Source: Gari tellinella
Taxonomy: Eukaryota > Mollusca > Bivalvia > Cardiida > Psammobiidae
Direction: 5' to 3'
Length of the DNA stretch: 64,000 bases
NCBI GenBank assembly: GCA_922989275.2
Contig: OV277864.1
Location: 69,382,158-69,446,157, forward strand
The notes beneath the pieces were generated by a model. That model searched no databases and had not been told where the DNA came from. It was given only the letters and a program-made list of their open reading frames with translations. The translations under genes and the position numbers were made by a program. Positions within the stretch are counted from its first letter, which is position 1, and each line of letters starts with the position of its first letter. Positions 1 to 11,300 of the stretch are shown here, piece after piece.

Positions 1-394
1 ATCGAGACATATTGTAAAATATTTAGGAAGTAATACGAAAAATTAAGAAAAAGTGGAATTCGTCTAAAATAGCTATTCTTTCCCCAACAGTTTCACCTTT
101 AGAGTGCTCAATTTTAAAATGGACTCTTCCATTTTCTGGTAACTGACCAGTTTACTTTAACTCAAAAGGGGTTCGTCCCCAAATTGTTAAAAGTGTAGAC
201 ACTGATTAAAGGGCTCCTGAATGATCTAGGTTTAAGAATCAGCAGAAAATTAAGGACCTTATTGAAGTTTTTGTAACCGTTTGTAAAAGTAGTTTATTTT
301 TGCAAGAGCAGTTTATCAATCGTGACCGATACACTGAATGCTGCATGTGGATCAACTGATATGATAAATCTCGAGAGTGTATTTACGCCATGCT
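1..394. other. No feature recognised
   Basis: AT-rich sequence without a recognisable coding frame. It contains no complete MITE that I can delimit. Confidence 0.5.
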
Positions 395-645
395 TTAACT
401 CTTTGAACCCTAGTCCCGCATATAGGCGTGCTTTTCAAACAGTGTAAATGTGAATATTACAATTGTCCTATTCAAACAGTGAAGACCCAGATCAGAGGGC
501 TCCGAAAGGAGCCCTCTGATCAGGGTCTTCGCTGTTTGTCACAATGCCAAACATTGACAAAAACAACCCTTTAAAGTCAGAAATGGACTAGACTAAATTG
601 GAAACTGGAATTGTCCATTTAATGTTTCAGGGAGGAAAGAGTTAA
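395..645 (+). mobile_element. MITE family B
   Basis: TTAA-flanked, TIR TTAACTCTTTGAACCCTAG, right end GGAGGAAAGAGTTAA. Central hairpin GTGAAGACCCAGATCAGAGG with the complementary arm. TTAA duplication and CCY ends are piggyBac-like. Confidence 0.85.
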
Positions 646-706
646 AGTAAAGCCTTTTCACACCTTTACCTTTTTCTTTACCATCTATGCAGAAATGGCT
701 GTTCAT

Positions 707-901
707 CAGAGCTCCAGATTTATGGGGAGTATTTCAAAAACTAAAATCTATATTTCTGCATTAAACCCTATGGTGTCATACTCATTAGAATCGTCTCTTC
801 GAGACGATTCTAATGAGTAGTTACACAATAGGATTTGGTGAGAAATGAGTGAGAAAATGTTGGATTTGTCAAGTTTACTCCCTGTTATCTGGAGCGCCCT
901 G
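707..901 (+). mobile_element. MITE family C
   Basis: Begins CAGAGCTCCAGAT, ends ATCTGGAGCGCCCTG. Central palindrome CTCATTAGAATCGTCTCTTC and its complement. Confidence 0.8.
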
Positions 902-1101
902 CTCATGCTATTGGCCTATCACTGATGGGTAAGCCATAGGAAACATTCCTTATATAAAATTTACAGCCTGACAAGATTTCTGTTCAAAGCAGGCTAGAAG
1001 AAGATTAAAATGCTCCTTGAGGAATTTTCTACTTACTTTCAACCTGCTTTAAAGTTTAATTGACCATATGTTTTGCTTAATAAAAAGCTATGAAGGGCTT
1101 G

Positions 1102-1492
1102 CAGCGGGTTTTTTTCACCCAATTTGGAACGGGTCCGGTACCCCTCAGATTTGGGAATTTTTCTTGTCAGATTGGGAATTTTTCTTTGCGCGTAAACTTC
1201 AAATATGGAAAAAATCAAGTCGGGAAATGATGACAAAAAAGAAATTGGGAAGTTTATTTTATAATATATGTAGGCCTATATTGATCTAACTTATCAAGTA
1301 GCAATTAAGCAGTTCACATCAACAGGTAATGCTAACACTAGTAACAGAAATTCTCATTTTTTCACTTAAAATACTATTTTTACTATATTGCCAGGTCCCA
1401 TCTTTGAATTGGGAACTGGTCCTGTTCAAATTGGGAACGGGTCCTTTCCCGGGTACCGTCCAAAGTAGGAAAAAAAACGCTGGTAGCCTTGA
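1102..1492 (+). mobile_element. MITE family I (hAT-like ends)
   Basis: Starts CAGCGGGTTTTTTTCACCC and ends AGGAAAAAAAACGCTG. Repeated TTGGGAACGGGTCC motifs match the larger copy at 57317-58198. Confidence 0.7.
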
Positions 1493-1656
1493 CCTTTTTC
1501 CCAAAAGGATGTTTTCAATGTTAAAGACAGGTGGTTCCTTGAAGCGTTTTATGGAGTTTTCTGCATTACTTTTATCCTTGGTCAAGTTTTCACCTTTTTT
1601 TTAGCATAGGCTAAGCATTCACATGTCAAGATGCATTTACAATTTCCTATGGCTTT

Positions 1657-1881
1657 TTAACCCATTACCCAATAAATACGCCTTTTTACACCATTAAATT
1701 AATTTATTCCCCTTCTGAAGAAAATAGTTCCAATTTATACAGTCTTAAATATGTACGATAAAAAATATGTTTTATATTTTAGAAAATGTTAGCTTAAAGC
1801 AGACTTCACTTTCAAGTTTCATTCTGCTTTAAATTGCCACCTATTTTGGAAACTAGAAACAGACTAAGCCTGGCCGCTATA
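1657..1881 (+). mobile_element. MITE family A, interrupted near its right end
   Basis: TTAACCCATTACCCAATAAATACGCC left end and degenerate AAAGCAGACTTCACTTTCAAG hairpin arm. A family C copy sits in the GCTAT of its right terminus; the residue GGTAATC continues at 2062. Confidence 0.7.
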
Positions 1882-2053
1882 CAGAGCACCAGATAAGGGT
1901 AGTTTTTCAAAAACTAAAATCTTTATTTCTGAATTAAACCCTATGGTGTCTTTGAGACGATTCTAATGAGTAGTAACACCGTAGGATTTGGTGCTAAAAA
2001 GAGTGAGAAAATGTTAGATTTGTTGAAAAAACTGCCTCTTATCTGGAGCCCTG
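1882..2053 (+). mobile_element. MITE family C with 8 bp target duplication
   Basis: CAGAGCACCAGATAAGG to TTATCTGGAGCCCTG, flanked on both sides by CCGCTATA. One arm of the central palindrome is deleted. It ends about 130 nt before EDC3 exon 1. Confidence 0.8.
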
Positions 2054-2199
2054 CCGCTATAGGTAATCATGTATGGTAGAATCGTGACGGAGCATTGAAG
2101 GTGTCAAAAGGTGCTTCCATGTGAGAAAGGTGGAATACAGACCTGTTTGTCTATTTAATGTATTCATACTGTATTTTCAGATAGTTTTGGCAAAGTGCT

Positions 2200-2357
2200 A
2201 TGAGTTATCTTGGGTGCTTGGTCTCCCTTAACTGTGGAGATGTTCTTGGGACGTACCAGGGACAGGTAAAGACCATAGACAATTCCTCTCAGGTCTTGAC
2301 CATAACTCGGCCATTCAGAAATGGTGTTAAGTGCGAGTTTCCTGAAGTCACAATCCG
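2200..2357 (+). CDS. EDC3: EDC3 exon 1 (LSm domain)
   Basis: Starts MSYLGCLVSLNCGDVLGTYQ, close to vertebrate EDC3 (WLGSIVSVNCGDSLGVYQG). Includes TRPFRNGVKC, the second LSm strand pair. Ends CG|GTAAGT in phase 2; the split codon is Arg, as in the family (FR-AGDI). The exon probably begins at 2181 after a TTTTCAG acceptor, with 19 nt of 5' UTR. Confidence 0.95.
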
Positions 2358-5300
2358 GTAAGTGTTTCCATCATTCATTGTTTAATTAACAATAGGTAGC
2401 CTATTCTTCTAAGTTCTCCACTGTAGCAAAAGTATATAGATTTTAACTATTTTATCACCATGGACCTGTTTAAAAATAAAATATACTCATTACATTTGCA
2501 AACAGTGAAGACCCAGATCAGAGGGCTCCTGTAGGAGCCCTCTGATCAGGGTTTACAATGTTTGCTAATAAAGAGCAGTACACGTATTTATTAAACTACC
2601 CAGAATACCATGTAGATTGGTTCATGTTTCGGTAACTTAAAAGATCCACAAGGAAGCTTAATAAACCTCAAGAGTAACTTGAAAGAGTTAAAGGCAGGTT
2701 GCTTGTACTTTATGAATGATTTTCACATTTTTCAGAGGAAAAATAATGTATCTTTGATTAATCCGTTACTCCATAAATATGCCTTTTCACACCATTAATT
2801 TGTTCCTCCACTGAAGAAAATAGTTCCAATTTATAGTTTATACAGTTATGGATATGCACTATCAAACTGTTTACTATACCCTAGCTGATGTTATATTAAA
2901 GAAGACTGAAAGTAAAGCAGAATGAAGACTGAAAGTAAAGCAGAATGTGCCTTAAGGTCATATATGTATTTTGCTTTATTTTCAAGCTGCTTTAAGTGAT
3001 CACCTGTTTAAAAACTAAAATTGTCTATGGGGCAACAGCTTAAAAATGATTTGCTTCAGGGCTCCAGATAAGGGGAGTATTTCAAAATGTAAAATATTTA
3101 TTTCTGAATTAAACCCTATGTTGTCACTAGAGACGAAGAGACGATTCTAATGAGTAGTCACACCATAGGATTTGGTGCTGAAAATATTGAGAAAATGCTG
3201 AATTTGTTCAATTTACTACCTCTTACATGTATCTAGAGTCCTGTGGTTATAATCTTGTTTATTTCCTTTCCAGTGCTTGTGACATCAAGGAGCTAAAAAT
3301 TGTGAAAACTGCTGTAGACGCAGAGAGACAACTACCTAAGAACACGACCCCTTCAAAACTCTCAAACAAAACTGAGGAGGAGCTGAATTGTGCCCCTTCC
3401 CCGGGGCGTGTGGTGGAAGCAAAAACTGAAAATGGAAACAGTGCTCATTATTTAAAAAATGACAATAGAAATAAGTGTTCAGGTTCATACAGTGCTGGGC
3501 AAACTCCTACAAAGGACAGATATGGGTCAGAGGAGCATGTGAATGGATATGTTAGTCCTGCACGACACTTTCAAATGAGAGATAGAACACAGTCTACGAA
3601 CAGTGTCTGTCAGAGGAATGGTACCAACAGAGAGAGGTGAGTTGATTTGTTGGAAAGCAAACAGAATTCTACAGGGCTCCAGATAAGGGGAGTATTTCAA
3701 AACTTCAACACCTAAAATCTTTATTTCTGCATTAAAACATATGGTGTCACTACTCATTTGAATCGTCTCTTTGAGACGATTCTAACGAGTATTCTCACCA
3801 TAGGATTAATCCGATTTGGTGCAAAAATGAGTGAGAAAATGAGTGAGCCTTGGGTCCAAGGTTATAAAGCTTTTCAGTTGAGTCGTAAGTCGTCATCAAG
3901 CATTTGATTGGTCAGATTTGAGCCTAGGCTCAAATCTGAACAATCAAATGCTTGAGAACACACTCAGACTCAGCTCAAACGCTTTATAACCTTGGACCCT
4001 GATTCTATAGTACAATGTTGTTGCCTGTCAGGGGTGGAAAAATTTGTCAAAAGCTACTCGCCCTGTAGGACTAGTAACTACTGAAATCCACTCGCCCTTC
4101 TGCAACTTTTGCTAGTCCGTGAATTTTCATATATAATTCATATGAACTAAAACTTTCACAATTTTCTTATTTATTTATCTAAACTCAAAAATATCAACTT
4201 ATAGGAACATACTGTTTAACTCTTTGAAGTCTTTCATCACTTAAGTAACTCTTGTGGGTCTTGTCATCGTTTCGACATCCCTTCTTAACCCGGTATTTTA
4301 CTCCGAAGAACGACTGTATGATAGTGTTGTTAGTTTGATTACATTTTGACATATAGCGGGAAAACTATCGGTGCTTCCGGTTTTTTCGGCATGTGAAATT
4401 TTGACTCGTTCAAATTAGGTACGAAATCGTCGAAGCTTTATATTAAGACATGTTCGCAGTTTGACCGATGATTGAACAATAAAACACTTTATAACACTAT
4501 TATGCATACTTTAATTTCATAATTCGGATAAATATTTGAACCATCGCTCGACACCTTTAGCACAAATAAACCTTTTTGGGCCAAAACTTTCGTACTTCGA
4601 AGGCTGAATAAAGATGAAACAAGTATCGGAATGCCTCTAACTTCTTCGTTGATAATAGTGAAATGTACGACATTGTAGAAAATGTGTCTTTGATGTTGAC
4701 ACACGCAGAGAATTTCAGCCGTTAATTTGCACTCTAATTAGTAATTACACTGCGCAAAGCTATTAGTTAGGAAAATACCAGACCAAAAGATCCACTCGCC
4801 CTGAAGGTCGAGCATATATTTGAAAGCACTCGCCCGACTTCAAAACCTACTCGCATTGGCGAGCGGGCGAGTGGAATTTTACACCCTGCCTGTATTTCCC
4901 GTGCTGAAATATAGCACTCACATAAAATAATAGATCTGTAATAAACTCTCATCTCATAGAAAATGTCATTCTTTCGTAAAATAACACAAACTTTTCCTTA
5001 ATTAACTCTTTATCCCCTGAAACTTCCAATGGATAAGTTCAGTTTGCAATAAAGGCTGGTCCATTTCCAACTATAAAGGGTTATTTTTAATAATATTTTA
5101 CAAAGGGCTCAGAGGGCTCTTCACTGTTTGGATAGGACAAGTGTACTCTTCACAGTTCCACTTTCGGTAAAAGACGCATATATGGGTCACTAGGGCTCAA
5201 TGAGTTAACTCATTTGGCCCAAGTGACAAGTATTCATGTCATTTACAAACAGTGTACCTGACTACCTGTAAAGAGAATATTTGTCCTGTGCAAACAATGT

Positions 5301-8300
5301 AGACTCAGATCAGTTAAAGGAGCACTGTGACCAGGGACTGCACTGTTTGTCATTTTGCAATAAATTTAAAAAAAAAAAAAAAAAGAACCTTAAATAGTAA
5401 AAAATGGATTAGACTTTATTAAATACTGGAATTGTCCATAAGGAGTTTCAGGGGTGAAAGAGTTATAGCACAAGTGTATGCCTTCTTAACTCTTTCAGCA
5501 GTAAGTAACTCTTGTGGGCTATTAGGTTCACTTGTGGTCGTTGTGGATCATTTCAGTTACCAAAATATTAACCAGTCTACTTGTAATTTTGGATAATTTA
5601 ATAAATACTGGTCTAAATTAGCAAACTGTGCAGACCCAGATCAAAGGGCTCCTATAGGAGCCCTCTGATCTGTGTCTACACTGTTTGCAAATGTAATGAG
5701 TATATTTTTAACAGGTCTATGGTGTTGAAAGAGTTAAGAACTTCAAGTTACATTTTCCAGTTAGAGAACTTAAGTTACATTTTCCAGTTAAAGAACTTTT
5801 AAAAGTTACATTTTCCAGTTAAAGAAATTAAGTTACATTTTCCAGTTAAAGAACTTAAGTTACATTTTCCAGTTAAATAACTTTTAAAAGTTACATTTTC
5901 CAGTTAAAGAACTTCAAGTTACATTTTCCACTTAAATCTATTTTCACTAAATACTTGTTCTTAGGTATGATGACTCTGCAAACGGGGTGACCAGAAATGG
6001 AGCAAGACTGACCCCAACCAAGGATGAACAATTTAGGAGCAGGAGAAACTCAGGTAAACTAATCACTAGTATGGCTGATTTAAGAAGGTTTGTCAGGGCT
6101 CTAGATAAGGGGAGTATTTCAAAATCTAAAACCTTTATTTCTGCATTAAACCCTATGGTGTCACTACTCATTAGAATCGTCTCAAAGAGACGATTCTAAT
6201 GAGTAGTAACACCATAGGAGTTGGTGCTGAATGAGCGCGAAAATGTTGGATTTGTTCAGTTTACTCTCTCTTATCTGGATCCCTGGGTATGTATTAAATC
6301 TATTAGACCGGTGGCTACTTTGATATAAAGTAGTCATTGAATTTCAGCTTAACCCATTACCCCATAAATATGCCTTTCTATACCTTTAATTTATTTCTCT
6401 ACGGAACAAAATATTTCCTATTTATAATCATGAATATGCACCATAAGATATCTTTTTTTGTGGACCAAATTGAAAATAGGTTTGTTTGTTTGATACCAAA
6501 TATGTAATCCATTTGAAATAAAGTCATTATTATTATTATTATTATTATTCTATATCCTGGCAGATGATAACTTAAGGCAGGCTGAAAGTGTAGCAAGGCA
6601 CATTCTGCTTTACTTTCAACCTGCTTTGGGTGGTCACCTGTCCTTAAAACTAATAACTGACCATGGCGTAAATTAGACGGTAAAGTATTAAATTATACAT
6701 ATATGTCTATATTCTATTACTAAAACGAAATAAATGATGTTTGTTTAGCTTCAGAAGGAAGAAATCTTAAATCAAGCGTGCCAAGGAAGATAGACTTTAA
6801 GAAAAAGGCACAGCCTCGTCAAGACTGTTTTAGTGCGCCAGTGGATTCAATACTGGACGATTTTGACTTTGAGAAAAATCTCGCTCTCTTTGACAAAAAG
6901 GCTGTGTTCGAGGAGATAGAGAGCAATAACCCGGACGTTATCAAAATTTGTGACAAAAAACAAACTAAGTACAGGTGTGATGAGAATGTGCTACAAAATG
7001 AGCCGGTGATGTTAAAGCAAATTAAACTGCCCAAACAGTATGGTAGGACTTATGTTACAGGTGAGTAATGGTTGGCTGGTTGTTGTTTTTAGCTCACTTG
7101 CGCACAAAGTGCTCAAGGTGAGCTTTTGTGGTCGGTCAATGTTCGGCATTGTGCGTTGTGTGTCAACCATTTCATTAAACATCTTCTTCTAAACTACTTG
7201 CCTGATTGTAACAAAACTTTACAGGAATGTTCCTTTGGTCAAGCTCTTTTAACCCATTACCCTATAGCTTGATTTCAGTTTTGAAAATAGGTGACCACTT
7301 AAAGCAGGTTGAAAGTAAAGCAGAATGCGCCTTAAGGCACATTCTGCTTTACTTTCAGCCTGCTTTATGCTACAATTCTGCTAGAATATAGAAAATAATT
7401 CTAATAATACATATTCATAACTGTATAAATTGGAACTATTTTCCTCAGTTGAGAAATAAATAAAAGCTGTAAAAAAGCGTATTTATGGGGTAATGGGTTA
7501 AACTTGTTCAAAGAATTGGAAACAATGCAGAACTCTGGTATCTCTGATTGATGCTATGATATACCATTAAGCCTGTATTAATTGACCACATTTGTAGTGT
7601 TGTGATGGAAATGGAGTATAATATATAAACAATTCTAAAGTCTGATTGGAAGTCAGCTTTAATAGTCAAACTTTTGAGTTTATATAAAATTTGAAAAAAT
7701 GTTGCTATTAATAATAGATCATTCATAGTGTCAAAAGTTGTTGAGCATGTTTTGGATGTGTTTGTAGACTCAGGACTAGTAGTGCCAAGTATAGACTATG
7801 ACCTTAGGAACAGAATTCTGGATGAAGCAGAACTGTTTGGGTTCTCTGCTGAGCGGAGGATAGAGATGATTGGTCGATCTTCAAGTGAGATGGTACTACA
7901 ATTACTTGGAGGAGGTAGCAGGTATGTTTATACAGTGTCTTGTGGTGTTTTAACTTTCAGATTGTGTTATGATAATCAGGGTCAAAGTTTATAAAGCTTT
8001 TGAGTTGAGTCTGAAATTGTTCTCAAGTCTTTGCTTACGAACAATTTCAGACTCAACTCAAAAGCTTTATAACCTTGGGGCCTGGAGCCATTCTGGACCT
8101 TTGCACTTGTAGTTGGTTATACAGTGCTCCTTCCCTACAACGGTCCTCCCAACAACGACTCCTTTCTAACAACGATGTCAACCGCTGTTCCCCAAACGAG
8201 ACAGTTCTGTCTAATGCTCTAACTGCTGCAATTTTGTCTACTTAAAATTGTCATTTGCTGTTTTTCTCAAAGTTACATTTTTGACATTTTGATGGAAGAA

Positions 8301-11300
8301 AAATAATGAAGAGTGACAAACAGAGTGAATCAAGATCAGAAGCCAGGTTATGCAGCGTCTGATCTGGATTCAAGCTATTTGAAAATGTAAGACAGTTTCC
8401 CTCCCTATAACAACTCCCTCCGAACAAAGCACATAATCTTTGTCTCCCATTGGGTGTTGTTGTAGAGAGGGAGCAATGTATAATCACCTTGTCTATAATG
8501 AATTGTTATAATGATTCACAACAGTCAACAACCATCATTATGGGCACATGCCCAGTTAGCTCAGTTGATAGAGTGTCGGCTTTGAGGGACGGAAGTATGT
8601 GAGTGTAATTTCAGGCAGTGACACACGAAAGTCGTTAAAATGTGGAAATAGTAGCTCCTTTGCTAATGGTTCACATGTAAAGGTGAATACTTTATGTCTG
8701 GTCAACCCGGTGTCAGTTTGTAATGTGTCTTCATGTGGTATCATGCGTGGAGTTTTGTTAACCCATTACCTCATAGCCTGTTTCTAGTTTTGAAAATAGG
8801 TAACTACTTAAAGCAGGTTGAAAGTAAAGCAGAATGTGCTTAAAGCGCATTCTGCCTTACTTTCAGCCTGCTTTAAGCTACCATCTGCTAGAATATAGAA
8901 AATAGTTCTTATCATACAAATTCATAACTGTATAAATTGGAACTATTTTCCTCAGTGGAGAAATAAATTAAAGGCGAGGGGTAATGGGTTAAGCACACTT
9001 TTTTTGTCAAATACAATTTCGATTGGTAGCAAAGGAGTGTTATAAATCACCTTTAGTTTAAATAATTGAGCCCTAATAAAATATCTGAGCTGTGCCATGA
9101 CAAAACCAGCCTTATTGCATTGCAACATTGTACAGAACAAGCAACATTGTCATCCCAGGCTCTGTATCTGAGTTTGGTCTACACTTCCAAATACCATATA
9201 CAATACAGCTACATAAAATGAGTAAGATTCATTTGAATGTCAAACAGTGAAGATCAAGACCAGCCCCTGCATGAGAGACATGGCAGCTAGCCTTTATCTA
9301 CACTATTTGCAATATAATAAGAATTAAAAAATAAGTGAGTTAAATATGCTTAAAATTCTCTTAACTATTATTAATGTATAGTTGAAACTAAGATTAGATT
9401 AATTTAAATAATTATGTTTTATTTTATCTTTAGAATAAATCCCCAGAATGGGCACCAGGTGCCTGTTGTTCTTATTCTGTGTGGGCCCCATGTGCAGGGA
9501 GCCCAGGGACTGAACTGTGCCCGTCATCTAGTCAACCATGGTGTGAAGACCATTGTGTTCCTACCTAACTTCCTGCGTATGGTACAGAGTGTGGAGCAGG
9601 AGTTAAAGATGTATGACTGTTGTAATGGCAAACGATACAGTACTATTCAAGGTGAGTAGATGTATGACTGTTGTAATGGCAAACGATACAGTACTATTCA
9701 AGGTGAGTAGATGTATGACTGTTGTAATGGCAAACGATACAGAACTATTCAAGGTGAGTAGATGTATGACTGTTGTAATGGCAAACGATACAGCACTATT
9801 CAAGGTGAGTAGATGTTGGCAAACGATACAGTACTATTCAAGGTGAGTAGATGTATGACTGTTGTAATGGCAAACGATACAGTACTATTCAAGGTGAGTA
9901 GATGTATGACTGTTGTAATGGCAAACGATACAGTACTATTCAAGGTGAGTAGATGTATGACTGTTGTAATGGCAAACGATACAGTACTATTCAAGGTGAG
10001 TAGATGTATGACTGTTGTAATGGCAAACGATACAGCACTATTCAAGGTGAGTAGATGTATGACTGCTGTAATGGCAAACGATACAGCACTATTCAAGGTG
10101 AGTAGATGTATGACTGTTGTAATGGCAAACGGTACAGCACTATTCAAGGTGAGTAGATGTATGACTGTTGTAATGGCAAACGATACAGTACTATTCAGGG
10201 TGAGTAGATGTATGACTGTTGTAATGGCAAACGATACAGCACTATTCAAGGTGAGTAGATGTCTGACTGTTGTAATGGCAAACGATACAGTACTATTCAA
10301 GGTGAGTAGATGTATGACTGTTGTAATGGCAAACGATACAGCACTATTCAAGGTGAGTAGATGTATGACTGTTGTAATGGCAAATGATACAGTACTATTC
10401 AAGGTGAGTAGATGTATGACTGTTGTAATGGCAAACGATACAGCACTATTCAAGGTGAGTAGATGTATGACTTGGATGTATGACTGTTGTAATGGCAAAC
10501 GATACAGTACTATTCAAGGTGAGTAGATGTATGACTTAGATGTATGACTGTTGTAATGGCAAACGATACAGTACTATTCAAGGTGAGTAGATGTATGACT
10601 TAGATGTATGACTGTTGTAATGGCAAACGATACAGTACTATTCAAGGTGAGTAGATGTATGACTTAGATGTATGACTGTTGTAATGGCAAACGATACAGT
10701 TCTATTCAAGGTGAGTAGATGTATGACTTAGATGTATGACTGTTGTAATGGCAAACGATACAGTACTATTCAAGGTGAGTAGATGTATGACTTGGATGTA
10801 TGACTGTTGTAATGGCAAACGATACAGTACTATTCAATGTGAGTAGATGTATGACTTAGATGTATGACTGTTGTAATGGCAAACGATACAGTACTATTCA
10901 AGGTGAGTAGATGTATGACTTAGATGTATGACTGTTTTAATGGCAAACGATACAGTACTATTCAATGTGAGTAGATGTATGACTGTTGTAATGGCAAACG
11001 ATACAGTACTATTCAAGGTGAGTAGATGTATGACTGTTGTAATGGCAAACGATACAGAACTATTCAAGCTGAGTAGATGTATGACTGTTGTAATGGCAAA
11101 CGATACAGCACTATTCAAGGTGAGTAGATGTTGGCAAACGATACAGTACTATTCAAGGTGAGTAGATGTATGACTGTTGTAATGGCAAACGATACAGTAC
11201 TATTCAAGGTGAGTAGATGTATGACTGTTGTAATGGCAAACAATACAGTACTATTCAAGGTGAGTAGATGTATGACTTAGATGTATGACTGTTTTAATGG

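Noticed and set aside
5650..5690. Strong GC hairpins that look like bacterial rho-independent terminators
   Set aside because: They are centres of MITE palindromes in a eukaryotic genome with introns; none has a defined U-tract role.
8542..8615. A tRNA gene, from the GTTAGCTCAGTTGATAGAG stretch
   Set aside because: Only an A-box-like half is present. No B box at the right distance and no foldable acceptor stem, so a SINE head is more likely.
9613..11161. Long open frames with 17-residue repeats on both strands (up to about 237 codons), looking like repeat proteins
   Set aside because: They follow from the 51 bp (17-codon) period of the EDC3 minisatellite. The frame continuous with exon 6 stops in every unit, and no start or homology supports a separate protein.
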